Source: CAIQPS01 sp964631965
Lineage (GTDB): Bacteria > Actinomycetota > Thermoleophilia > RBG-16-64-13
Assembly (NCBI GenBank): GCA_964631965.1
Contig: CAZWAR010000040.1
Location: forward strand, 1-24,544
Length of the DNA stretch: 24,544 bases
Direction of reading: 5' to 3'
Shown here: positions 1 through 7,234 of the stretch, one piece after another
Layout of the letters: every line of letters begins with the position of its first letter
How positions within the stretch are numbered: the stretch's first letter is position 1
Notes under the pieces: generated by a model
Told to the model about the DNA's origin: nothing
The model's database searches: none
What the model saw: the letters and a program-made list of their open reading frames with translations, nothing else
Translations under genes and position numbers: made by a program

Positions 1-354
1 TGGAGGCGGCGGGGGAGGAGTGGGCATGTTCGTTCACGATGCCAGTATGGCCATTCCGACGGGCTCCGGCAAATCGATCCGGTGATCGCCAGCCTTCTGG
101 ATCGAGTTGCCGGCGCGAGGTAAGGCCGAGAGCGTCACCGGCAGCGAAGGCCACTCTCAGTCCTCCTACCGATGCGGCCGGGTGCAGCACTTTCACCAGA
201 AGAAGCGGGCGTTTTCTTTCGCGCGCCTTGGACGCAGTGCGAGCCGTGAATCCCGCCCCAAGACCATCGCCGGAGGTGGGAATATGGGGAGTAGTCTCCA
301 ACGAGGACTGACGGCGCTCGAAAGACTCCACCCGAGAGTGGTCGGGGAGGCAAC
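1..354. other. Left-edge stretch with no supportable complete gene
   Basis: No convincing complete gene is visible. One frame open at the left edge runs from base 2 to a TGA at 83-85 and encodes a Gly-rich tail ending in GSGKSIR; it could be the last residues of a gene outside the window, but 27 codons are too few to judge. Another frame, open to 311, has Arg/Pro/Ser-rich composition typical of chance GC-rich reading frames. The end of the stretch supplies the ribosome-binding site of the next gene (GGGAGG near 346-351). Confidence 0.4.
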
Positions 355-543
355 ATGAGAAGACTGTCGAGGACCAATCGGCTGCGGATCGGCATCATTG
401 GGATGGTGACCGGGATCATCGTCCTGGTGCACTGGGGACTGACCGGGGCGCATCGTATGAGCCCGCAGGCCGAACTGATCATCGGCATCGTCCTTGTCGT
501 CGTGGGGCTGCCATTCCTGATTGCCGGAATAGTCCGCAAGTGA
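355..543 (+). CDS. Small two-helix membrane protein (hypothetical)
   Basis: A 62-residue protein with a basic N-terminus (MRRLSRTNRLR), a hydrophobic segment at about residues 12-29, a short polar loop, and a second hydrophobic segment at about residues 40-59 ending in RK. This is the pattern of a two-pass inner-membrane miniprotein. The start is supported by a strong GGGAGG ribosome-binding site four bases before the ATG. I recognise no family and assign no function. The neighbouring gene downstream is also membrane-associated but broken. The positive charges at the N-terminus suggest it starts in the cytoplasm, which is inference from the positive-inside rule. Confidence 0.6.
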   Translation: MRRLSRTNRLRIGIIGMVTGIIVLVHWGLTGAHRMSPQAELIIGIVLVVVGLPFLIAGIVRK

Positions 544-674
544 CGCCATTGCTCGCCTCCTCGGGGAGACTCGCGCCCATCTGGTAAGGCGCTGCGAGAC
601 GAATGGTGCTCTGAGGCCTACACCCTGCGGCTCACGGATCGCGTGGCGCGTACGGGTGCGTGGCAAGGGAACAT

Positions 675-1375
675 ATGCGAAGAGCACTGAGAGTCGCCGA
701 ATGCGCGCCGGTCCTCTTGGGGGCAGTCATCATCATGTCTGCCCAGCCGGCCGTCGCTTTGGCCGATACCGACCCTCAATTCCCGACCCCTCCCGGTCAG
801 TTCTCACCATTCGGGGAGCATGTCACCTTCTACGCGACGCTGTTCGGGCTGGCGGTGGCCGTGGTAGTCGTGGGCGTCTTCTTGTTGCGGAGGCTCGCGT
901 CCAGAACTCCGGGCGCTACCCCCACCGACACAGAGCGATGGGACGAGCAGTGGTGGTGGGGTGGGCTTTCTGCGACATTCTGTTCGCACTCTCCGTCACC
1001 GTCATCCTCGAGGTGGGGATCGCGGCGTTCTTTCGGCTGCCCCGTCGGGGCCTCGGAGTCGTCGCGGCCGTGAACCTGGTGACCAACCCGCCGCCGGCGG
1101 CCGTCTTCTCCACGCTCTACGGCCTTGGCGTCGGGTACGGGTACTTCGCCTAGGGCTCCATCCCGCCGTACGTGGCGGCCGCAGGCTGGGTGTGGACGCT
1201 GTTGGTGCTGCTTGAGCCGGTCGTTCTCGTCGGGGAGTGGCGGGTGTTGGTCTGGGCTCTGGCCGGGTCCGCCGGCGGGCCCCGCAGGGTGCTGACTCTG
1301 ACGATTGTCATGAACGTGGTGTCGGGAATCCTCGGGACACTCGTACTGAACTATCTGCTGGGCTTTCCCCGCTAG
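675..1375 (+). pseudogene. Broken secreted/membrane protein gene (frameshift plus amber stop)
   Basis: The ATG at 675 follows AAGGGA (665-670) and begins a signal peptide with an apparent AVALA cleavage site before DTDPQFP. A transmembrane segment follows (about 835-890). After the polar, Trp-rich TDTERWDEQWWW the frame becomes Ser/Arg-rich noise, but the membrane-protein sense continues in another frame from about 960 (WAFCDILFALSVTVILEVG). Restoring it needs one added base in the G-rich run near 948-964, so a one-base deletion is the simplest explanation. That second frame meets a TAG at 1151-1153, after which hydrophobic helices continue in the same frame to the stop at 1373-1375. Two lesions in one reading path suggest a decayed gene, although sequencing error at the G run could account for the first. 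An alternative GTG start lies at 660. No family recognised. Confidence 0.6.
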
Positions 1376-1417
1376 CTAGGCCACCGCGCCATAGGCCTCG
1401 ACACCCTCCCTTCGGCG

Positions 1418-1437
1418 CCGGAAAGGGGCGGTTCCGG
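1418..1437. other. Small hairpin between the pseudogene and the mcsA promoter
   Basis: CCGGAA (1418-1423) and TTCCGG (1432-1437) form a perfect 6-bp stem with an 8-base loop. No T-run follows, so it is a weak terminator candidate at best. It separates the pseudogene from the clp operon promoter. Confidence 0.25.
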
Positions 1438-1503
1438 TATCTCCCGCTGGAACCCCGGGGGGTATCGCGCCCGTCCCAAAAAGCGGCCGGATGAAGGCTC
1501 CTA

Positions 1504-1512
1504 TGCTACAAT
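1504..1512 (+). promoter_or_regulatory. Extended -10 promoter of the mcsA-clpC operon
   Basis: TGCTACAAT matches the extended -10 consensus TGnTATAAT with one mismatch and lies about 110 bases upstream of mcsA, in an A+T pocket of an otherwise GC-rich gap. No good -35 hexamer is visible 16-18 bases upstream, which is tolerated at extended -10 promoters. The predicted transcript start is near 1519, giving a leader of roughly 104 bases. No CtsR-type heptamer direct repeat is visible around it. Confidence 0.55.
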
Positions 1513-1585
1513 TTCCGCAGTCAGGAGACGACGATTATCCCGGCGGAGTACGCGCCGAGTAACCCCGTACTTTGCGCTGGAAGGC

Positions 1586-1602
1586 GACCGGTTCGGCCGG
1601 TC
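1586..1602 (+). promoter_or_regulatory. Leader hairpin just upstream of the mcsA ribosome-binding site
   Basis: GACCGG (1586-1591) and CCGGTC (1597-1602) are perfect complements around a TTCGG loop. The hairpin ends nine bases before the AGGAGG at 1612-1617. It does not sequester that site, so any role (mRNA stability, spacing, protein binding) is inference. Confidence 0.3.
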
Positions 1603-1622
1603 TGTATCTACAGGAGGCTCGG

Positions 1623-2210
1623 GTGTTTGCAGACGAATCGCCCGATTGGAACCTCGACCTGAACGGCTCCACCGAATGTGAGCTGTGCGGGGAAGAGCCG
1701 GCCACCATGCATCTGTTGAAGGTGGTGGACGGGACCATAACTCATACGCACCTGTGCGCCGGGTGCGCGGAACAGATGGCAGGCGAGCAGACCGAAGGTC
1801 TGGCTCTGGTGCTTGCCATCCCGTCCGTACTGCGCGGCTTCGGCAAGAAGTCGCCCGCGGGCGAGCGCGCGTCCGCCGGAGGCTCCGGCACAAGCCGCGA
1901 CGAGAGCTTCTGCGGTACGTGCGGCACCACGCTCAGCGACCTCAAGGAATCCGGCATGGTGGGCTGCGCCAACTGCTACCGCGTGTTTGCGGATCATCTG
2001 GAAGCCACCATCCGGCGCGAAGCGGAACCGCTGGAGCACTTGGGCAAGGTCCCTTTGAGAGGCCCGGAGACCGATACCCTCCGGCACGAGATGATGCGGT
2101 TGGAGCGGATGCTCCGGGAACTCGTGGCGCATGAGCGTTACGAGGAAGCGGCAGGTGTCCGCGACCGACTGACCGAACTCGGGCAAAGGCTCGCTGGAGG
2201 AGAGGCATGA
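1623..2210 (+). CDS. mcsA: McsA, zinc-binding adaptor and McsB/ClpC partner
   Basis: 195 residues; Bacillus subtilis McsA is about 185. Four CxxC pairs are present: CELC (19-22), CAGC (45-48), CGTC and CANC in the second half, consistent with two zinc-binding modules. The C-terminus carries a UVR-type coiled coil (RHEMMRLERMLRELV...YEEAAGVRDRL), the motif also found in UvrB and ClpC. In Firmicutes McsA activates the arginine kinase McsB and links it to ClpC. The GTG start at 1623 is chosen because AGGAGG lies five bases upstream; an upstream in-frame TTG at 1572 has no such site and adds residues absent from the family. The stop overlaps the mcsB start (ATGA). No ctsR precedes it, unlike the Bacillus operon. 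Identification is firm. Confidence 0.93.
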   Translation: MFADESPDWNLDLNGSTECELCGEEPATMHLLKVVDGTITHTHLCAGCAEQMAGEQTEGLALVLAIPSVLRGFGKKSPAGERASAGGSGTSRDESFCGTCGTTLSDLKESGMVGCANCYRVFADHLEATIRREAEPLEHLGKVPLRGPETDTLRHEMMRLERMLRELVAHERYEEAAGVRDRLTELGQRLAGGEA

Positions 2211-3223
2211 CGGCGGAGACTCTCACCGCTTCGGCCCTGTCGCTCAGCCGCAACGAGTCGACCCGCCGATTCCCGCACGTCGAGGAAACAGGGGCGCTCG
2301 AGGAGTTGCGGTCGGAGGCGCTCGGCGCTCTCAAGGCCGAGCATTGGGAACATCCCTGGCGGAGCTACGACCTGGATGCCATGTCGCCCGTCGAGGTTAC
2401 GCACCTCGTCGAGCAAGGACTCATGACACCGCCGTTTGCCGAGGAGACGGGGGAAGGCAGAGGTTTCGCCGTCTATGGGGACGGCCAGGCGTCGCTGGAG
2501 ATCAACGGGGTCGATCACTTCAACCTGATCGGGTTCCGGGAAGGAAACGGCCTGGAAAGCTTGTGGTCGCTTCTCAGCGTGCTGGACGACCGGCTCGAAT
2601 CGGTGGTCTCGTACGCGTTCGACCCACGATGGGGGTACTTGACGACATTTCCCGCGAGAGCGGGCACCGGCCTACGGGCATACGCCACCTTGCACGTTCC
2701 CGCCCTTATGCTCACCGGCAAGCTGGCGGCCACGGCGCTCGAGCTGGTGGGCCGCGGTCTCGGGTTGGCTCCTCTGTGGGGAGGTGCTGGGGGTGTGGTC
2801 CAGATCTCCAACGTTGCTCGGCAGACGGGCCCCGAGGCCGAGATAGTCGAGGAAGTCCAGAACATGGCCAAGGCGATAGGCGACCGGGAACGGTCGATCC
2901 GGAAGATGCTCCTGCGTGAGCACCCGGTGCAGGCCAAGGACCAGATAGGGCGCGCGATAGGCGTGGCTCAACATGCCTGGAGCATTTCGTTCCAGGAGGC
3001 GGTGAACCTCATATCGGCCGCGCAGGTGGGCGTGGAGCTGGGCATGGTCGAGTGCCCCACCCTGCCCGCAGAATCCGCCTTCAGTCTGATGAGCAGGCTT
3101 CAGCCGGCTCATATCGTAATGGACCATATGGACGTAAAGACCGATGTATTAGAAAGTCCCGAGATTGATGAGACACGGGCGCGGGTTATGCGAGAGACGT
3201 TTGCAGGCTCGAGAGTCCGGTGA
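2207..3223 (+). CDS. mcsB: McsB-family protein, probably catalytically inactive pseudokinase
   Basis: 338 residues (Bacillus McsB about 363), second in a mcsA-mcsB-clpC operon and translationally coupled to mcsA. The phosphagen-kinase fold is recognisable from RGFAVYGDG, INGVDHFN (99-106), YLTTFPARAGTGLRA (R157 kept), QISN (199-202) and an IVEEVQNMAKAI...RERSIRK helix. Active McsB protein-arginine kinases have SSRIRLARN, NEEDHIR and RGxYGEGSEA. Here these read ASALSLSRN (8-16), NGVDHFN (100-106) and APLWGGAG (188-195), so the ATP-binding arginines, the catalytic Glu of NEEDH and the Glu of the GEGSEA loop are substituted or deleted. The C-terminal RDxxRA phosphoarginine-pocket motif survives as IDETRA. 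I infer loss of kinase activity with retention of a scaffold or adaptor role. Family membership is firm; inactivity is a prediction. Confidence 0.88.
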   Translation: MTAETLTASALSLSRNESTRRFPHVEETGALEELRSEALGALKAEHWEHPWRSYDLDAMSPVEVTHLVEQGLMTPPFAEETGEGRGFAVYGDGQASLEINGVDHFNLIGFREGNGLESLWSLLSVLDDRLESVVSYAFDPRWGYLTTFPARAGTGLRAYATLHVPALMLTGKLAATALELVGRGLGLAPLWGGAGGVVQISNVARQTGPEAEIVEEVQNMAKAIGDRERSIRKMLLREHPVQAKDQIGRAIGVAQHAWSISFQEAVNLISAAQVGVELGMVECPTLPAESAFSLMSRLQPAHIVMDHMDVKTDVLESPEIDETRARVMRETFAGSRVR

Positions 3224-3235
3224 TAGGAGAAAGCA

Positions 3236-5737
3236 GTGATGTTTGAAAGGTTCACAGAGAGAGCCCGCCAGGTGATAGTCCTGGCCCAGGAAGAGGCTCG
3301 GATGCTCCGCCACAACTATATCGGCACGGAGCACCTCCTCCTCGGGCTCTTGCGCGAAGCCGATGGCGTGGCGGCGCGGGTGCTGGGCACTCTGGACGTC
3401 AGCCTGGAAGAGGTTCGCGGCGAAGTCACCCGCATCGTGGGTGAGGGCGATCACGAGTCGCAGGGGCAGATCCCCTTCACGCCTCGAGCGAAGAAGGTGC
3501 TCGAGCTCGCGCTGCGGGAGGCACTGTCCCTTGGTCACAACTACATCGGCACGGAGCACATCCTCCTCGGCCTCATGCGGGAGAGCGAGGGTGTGGCCGC
3601 CCGTATCCTGAACGACCTGGACGTCGATGCCGATCGGGCGCGCCAGGAGGTCATGCGCGTGCTCTCCGGCCCCAGCCGCCGGCCGTCCCGGAGCACCGCC
3701 CCGGCTGAACCGGCCGAAGGCGGTAAGGACCGCAAGAGCTCCAAAGTGCTCGACCAGTTCGGCCGAAACCTCACCAAATACGCGGAGGAAGACCGACTCG
3801 ACCCGGTCATCGGCCGTGAGGTGGAGATCCAGCGGGTCATGCAGATTCTCAGCCGCCGCACCAAGAACAATCCTGTTCTGGTGGGGGAGCCCGGCGTGGG
3901 CAAGACCGCGGTGGTTGAAGGCCTGGCCCAGCGCATCGCCAAGAACGACGTCCCCGGCATCCTCAAGGACAAACAGATCTACACGCTCGACCTGGGCGCG
4001 CTGGTTGCCGGCTCCAAGTACCGGGGCGAGTTCGAGGAGCGCCTCAAGAAGGTCATGAAGGAAATCGGCGAGCGTGGCGACATCATCCTGTTCATCGACG
4101 AAATTCACAACCTGGTGGGAGCGGGTGCTGCCGAAGGGGCCATCGATGCGGCCTCCATCCTCAAGCCGGCTCTGGCCCGGGGCGAGCTGCAGACCATCGG
4201 CGCTACCACCCTCGACGAGTACCGCAAGCACCTGCAGAAGGACGCGGCCCTGGAGCGCCGTTTCCAGCAGATCCTGGTGAAAGAACCCAGCCTGTTCGAG
4301 ACGCAGAAGATCCTCGAAGGACTGCGCGAGCGGTACGAGACGCACCACCGGGTGCGCATCACCGACGAGGCCCTGGAAGCTGCGGCCTACCTGGCCGACC
4401 GCTACATCAGCGACCGCTTCTTACCCGACAAGGCCATCGACCTAGTGGACGAAGCTGCCTCCCGTAAGCGAATCCAGAATATGTGCGCCTCTCCGGACCT
4501 GCGGGAAGTGGAAGACGCCATCCTGGAGGTGCGGCGGGAGAAAGAGACGGCCATAGAGACCCAGGACTTCGAGAAGGCGGCCTCGCTGCGTGACCGCGAG
4601 CGCAAGCTGCTCAACCAACGGCACGAGTTGGAAGAGAAGTGGCGGGAAGCGGACGAGAACTCCGAGATCTCCATCGGTGAAGAGGAGATCGCCGAAGTAA
4701 CGGCTATGTGGACCGGCATCCCGGTGACCAAGCTCACCGAGGCCGAGACCCACCGTCTCCTCAAGATGGAGGAGCAGCTCCACAAGCGCGTGGTGGGCCA
4801 GGACGAGCCTGTGAAGGCCGTCTCCCGGGCCATCCGCCGTTCGCGGGCCGGCCTGAAAGACCCTCACCGTCCGGCCGGCTCGTTCATCTTCCTCGGGCCG
4901 TCGGGGGTCGGCAAGACCGAACTGGCCCGCACCCTGGCCGAGTTCCTGTTCGGCGACGAGCAGGCCCTCATCCAGGTGGACATGTCCGAGTTCATGGAGA
5001 AGCATGCGGTCAGCCGTCTGGTGGGTTCCCCGCCCGGCTACGTGGGTTACGACGAAGGCGGCCAGCTCACCGAGTCGGTGCGCCGCCGTCCCTACTCGGT
5101 GGTGCTGCTCGACGAGATCGAGAAAGCCCACCCGGACGTGTTCAACATCCTGCTCCAGATCCTGGAGGACGGACGCCTCACAGACGCCCAGGGTCGGCAC
5201 GTGGACTTCCGCAACACCATCATCATCATGACATCGAACATCGGTGCCTCCACGATATCCAAGGGGCAGACGCTGGGCTTCGGCGAGCCGGTGATCGAGG
5301 GAGGTCTCGACTACGATGACATGAAGGAACGGGTCACCGGAGAACTCAAGAAGGTCTTCAAGCCCGAGTTCCTCAACCGGGTGGACGAGGTAATCGTGTT
5401 CCGGAAACTGACCAGGGAAGAGATCAGCGACATCGTGGCGCTCATGATGTCGCGGGTGGAAGAGCAACTGAAGGACCGGGAGATCGGTCTGGCGCTCACG
5501 ATGGAAGCCAAGGACCTCCTGGTGGATGTCGGCTTCGATCCGACGATGGGGGCACGGCCGTTGCGCCGGGCCATCCAGCGCCACGTCGAAGACCTGCTCG
5601 CCGAGCAGGTGTTGGCAGGCACCTTCCCCAGAGGCAGCACCGTGCTGCTCGAGCGCGAAGACGACCACCTATACGTCCAAGAGGTCATCCAGGGCGCGCC
5701 CGATGTGCTGGTGACGGAAGAGTCAGAGTCCAAGTAA
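3236..5737 (+). CDS. clpC: ClpC, AAA+ unfoldase of the ClpCP protease
   Basis: 833 residues, family-normal. In order: two N-terminal Clp repeats (about 1-145) with GTEH motifs at residues 30-33 and about 105-108; first AAA+ module with Walker A GEPGVGKT (217-224) and Walker B ILFIDEIH; a middle domain with a UVR segment (ETQDFEKAASLRDRE); second AAA+ module with Walker A GPSGVGKT (554-561) and VVLLDEIE; an LGF loop (680-682) in the position used to dock ClpP; and the D2-small C-terminal domain. The glutamates of the two GTEH motifs, which in Bacillus ClpC help bind phosphoarginine, are kept. It unfolds substrates in the cytoplasm and feeds them to ClpP, which is not in this window. AGGAGA at 3225-3230 serves either GTG 3236 or ATG 3239; GTG-ATG-TTT gives the MMF start typical of the family. 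Confidence 0.97.
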   Translation: MMFERFTERARQVIVLAQEEARMLRHNYIGTEHLLLGLLREADGVAARVLGTLDVSLEEVRGEVTRIVGEGDHESQGQIPFTPRAKKVLELALREALSLGHNYIGTEHILLGLMRESEGVAARILNDLDVDADRARQEVMRVLSGPSRRPSRSTAPAEPAEGGKDRKSSKVLDQFGRNLTKYAEEDRLDPVIGREVEIQRVMQILSRRTKNNPVLVGEPGVGKTAVVEGLAQRIAKNDVPGILKDKQIYTLDLGALVAGSKYRGEFEERLKKVMKEIGERGDIILFIDEIHNLVGAGAAEGAIDAASILKPALARGELQTIGATTLDEYRKHLQKDAALERRFQQILVKEPSLFETQKILEGLRERYETHHRVRITDEALEAAAYLADRYISDRFLPDKAIDLVDEAASRKRIQNMCASPDLREVEDAILEVRREKETAIETQDFEKAASLRDRERKLLNQRHELEEKWREADENSEISIGEEEIAEVTAMWTGIPVTKLTEAETHRLLKMEEQLHKRVVGQDEPVKAVSRAIRRSRAGLKDPHRPAGSFIFLGPSGVGKTELARTLAEFLFGDEQALIQVDMSEFMEKHAVSRLVGSPPGYVGYDEGGQLTESVRRRPYSVVLLDEIEKAHPDVFNILLQILEDGRLTDAQGRHVDFRNTIIIMTSNIGASTISKGQTLGFGEPVIEGGLDYDDMKERVTGELKKVFKPEFLNRVDEVIVFRKLTREEISDIVALMMSRVEEQLKDREIGLALTMEAKDLLVDVGFDPTMGARPLRRAIQRHVEDLLAEQVLAGTFPRGSTVLLEREDDHLYVQEVIQGAPDVLVTEESESK

Positions 5738-5761
5738 CGAGCTTCTGAAACGGAGCGGCTG

Positions 5762-7216
5762 ATGCCGAGGGGCGGCAAGCGGTCCTTCGTCTGCCGGGAG
5801 TGCGGATACGAGTCTCCCGGCTGGTTGGGACGCTGTCCCGGGTGCGGACAGTGGAACACCATAAGTGAAGAGGTCCGGACGACGGCTGCGGTACGGCCGG
5901 CCGGAAGGGCTACCAATGGCAGAAGGGGTGTAGGAGTTCCAGAAGCTCCTGCACCCCTTCCCATTCTTCTCGCCGATGTGGGGACCGACGCCGCCGATCG
6001 CATCGACACCGGATTGGGGGAGTTCAACCGGGTGCTCGGGGGCGGTCTGGTGGCGGGGTCGGTGGTCCTCGTGGGCGGAGAGCCCGGGGTGGGCAAGAGC
6101 ACCCTCCTCTTGCAGGCCCTCCTCAGCATGGAAGGCCGCGGGGTCTCCACGCTGCTCGTGTCCGGAGAGGAGTCGGCCGCCCAGGTGAAACTGCGGAGTG
6201 TGCGCTTGGGCGGAGGTCGGAGCGGGCTCCGGCTCATCACCGAGACGCAGGCCGAGGGTGTGGTCGCGGCGTTGGAGCAATTGCAGCCGGCGGTCTGCGT
6301 GGTCGACTCTGTGCAGACCTTGTGGTCGGCGGCGGTGGGGTCGACGCCCGGCTCGGTTGCCCAGATCCGCGAGGTCACGAGCCAGCTCCTACAGGTGGCC
6401 AAGACCCACGGCATCGCCCTCGTCCTTGTAGGGCACGTGACCAAGGACGGCGAGCTGGCCGGTCCACGGGTGCTCGAGCATATGGTGGACGCGGTCCTGT
6501 CGTTCGAGGGCGATCGGGCTCAGCCGTTCCGCATCGTGCGGGCGGTCAAGAACCGCTTCGGCTCAACGAACGAGGTGGGCGTGTTCCAGATGGCCGAACA
6601 GGGGTTGATCGAACTGCCGGACCCGGCCTCGGTCTTCCTCGAGGAAGGCGACATGCGCTCCGGGTCGGTGGTGGTCCCCGTCCTCGAAGGGACAAGATGT
6701 CTGCTGGCGGAGGTTCAGGCCCTCGTAGCTCCCACCAACCTGACGATGCCGCAGCGTGTCGCCCGAGGGGTGGACCGCAACCGGCTGGCCATGATAGTGG
6801 CCGTTCTGAGCCGCAGAGCCCGTGTTCCGCTGTCCAATTGCGACATTTTCGTTAACATAGCAGGTGGGCTCAGTGTGGAGGACCCCGCTGCCGACCTGGC
6901 CGTGGCCCTGGCGATAGCGTCCGCCTACCGGGACGGGGAGCGCGGACAGGGTCTGGCGGCGTTTGGGGAGCTCAGTCTCACCGGCAAGATCCGATACGCT
7001 CTCCAGGGAGACAAGCGGATCCAGGAACTGGCCAGGCGTGGGTTGCCCCGCCTGCTGGTGCCGAGTCGCAACGCCGAGGAGGCGATCAGGGCTGGGATGG
7101 CGCAGGGTCCGCTGAACCTGGAGGCGGTGGCCGACATCGCCGAGGCCGTCAGGCGAGCGGCGCCCACGGGGCGCGCGGCCCGCGGCGACAGGGCCGTCGG
7201 CGAGACGGCAGAGTGA
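5762..7216 (+). CDS. radA: RadA/Sms, RecA-like DNA branch-migration protein
   Basis: 484 residues (family about 450-480). An N-terminal C4 zinc finger (CREC...CPGC, about residues 10-28) is followed by a variable linker, a RecA-like ATPase core with Walker A GEPGVGKST, the RadA-specific KNRFG motif in VKNRFGSTNEVG, and a Lon-protease-like C-terminal domain (VNIAGGLSVEDPAADLAVALAIAS). RadA processes recombination intermediates and aids DNA repair. It starts 24 bases after clpC with GGAG at 5752-5755. The clpC-radA-disA order is the usual Gram-positive arrangement. The linker is shaped at the DNA level by a long inverted repeat (5915-5965), listed separately. The C-terminal 20 residues are Arg/Ala-rich and probably unstructured. 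Confidence 0.96.
   Translation: MPRGGKRSFVCRECGYESPGWLGRCPGCGQWNTISEEVRTTAAVRPAGRATNGRRGVGVPEAPAPLPILLADVGTDAADRIDTGLGEFNRVLGGGLVAGSVVLVGGEPGVGKSTLLLQALLSMEGRGVSTLLVSGEESAAQVKLRSVRLGGGRSGLRLITETQAEGVVAALEQLQPAVCVVDSVQTLWSAAVGSTPGSVAQIREVTSQLLQVAKTHGIALVLVGHVTKDGELAGPRVLEHMVDAVLSFEGDRAQPFRIVRAVKNRFGSTNEVGVFQMAEQGLIELPDPASVFLEEGDMRSGSVVVPVLEGTRCLLAEVQALVAPTNLTMPQRVARGVDRNRLAMIVAVLSRRARVPLSNCDIFVNIAGGLSVEDPAADLAVALAIASAYRDGERGQGLAAFGELSLTGKIRYALQGDKRIQELARRGLPRLLVPSRNAEEAIRAGMAQGPLNLEAVADIAEAVRRAAPTGRAARGDRAVGETAE
5915..5965 (+). repeat. Long inverted repeat (hairpin) inside radA
   Basis: GAAGGGGTGTAGGAG (5922-5936) pairs with CTCCTGCACCCCTTC (5946-5960) across a 9-base loop, with only one G-T wobble. 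Beyond a CA bulge (5920-5921) pairing continues with AATGG (5915-5919) against CCATT (5961-5965). That gives 20 base pairs in all. The bases after it (CTTCTCG) are mildly pyrimidine-rich but not a true T-run. It encodes the non-conserved linker between the RadA zinc finger and ATPase core, so protein sequence was free to vary there. It could be an intragenic attenuator, an RNase processing site or a small inserted palindromic element; the function is unknown. Confidence 0.8.
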
Positions 7217-7234
7217 CGAAGGCGAGGAGGAACG

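Noticed and set aside
1376..1622. CtsR heptad repeat or CIRCE element upstream of mcsA
   Set aside because: Neither GGTCAAA-type repeats nor a TTAGCACTC/GAGTGCTAA dyad could be found by reading the gap.
3149..4348. Long minus-strand frame opposite clpC (399 codons)
   Set aside because: It is the antisense shadow of the ClpC coding region in GC-rich DNA. It has no recognisable motif, and clpC is unambiguous on the plus strand.
4442..5668. Second long minus-strand frame opposite clpC (408 codons)
   Set aside because: Antisense shadow: His/Leu/Val-rich composition from reversed GC-rich codons and no start signals.
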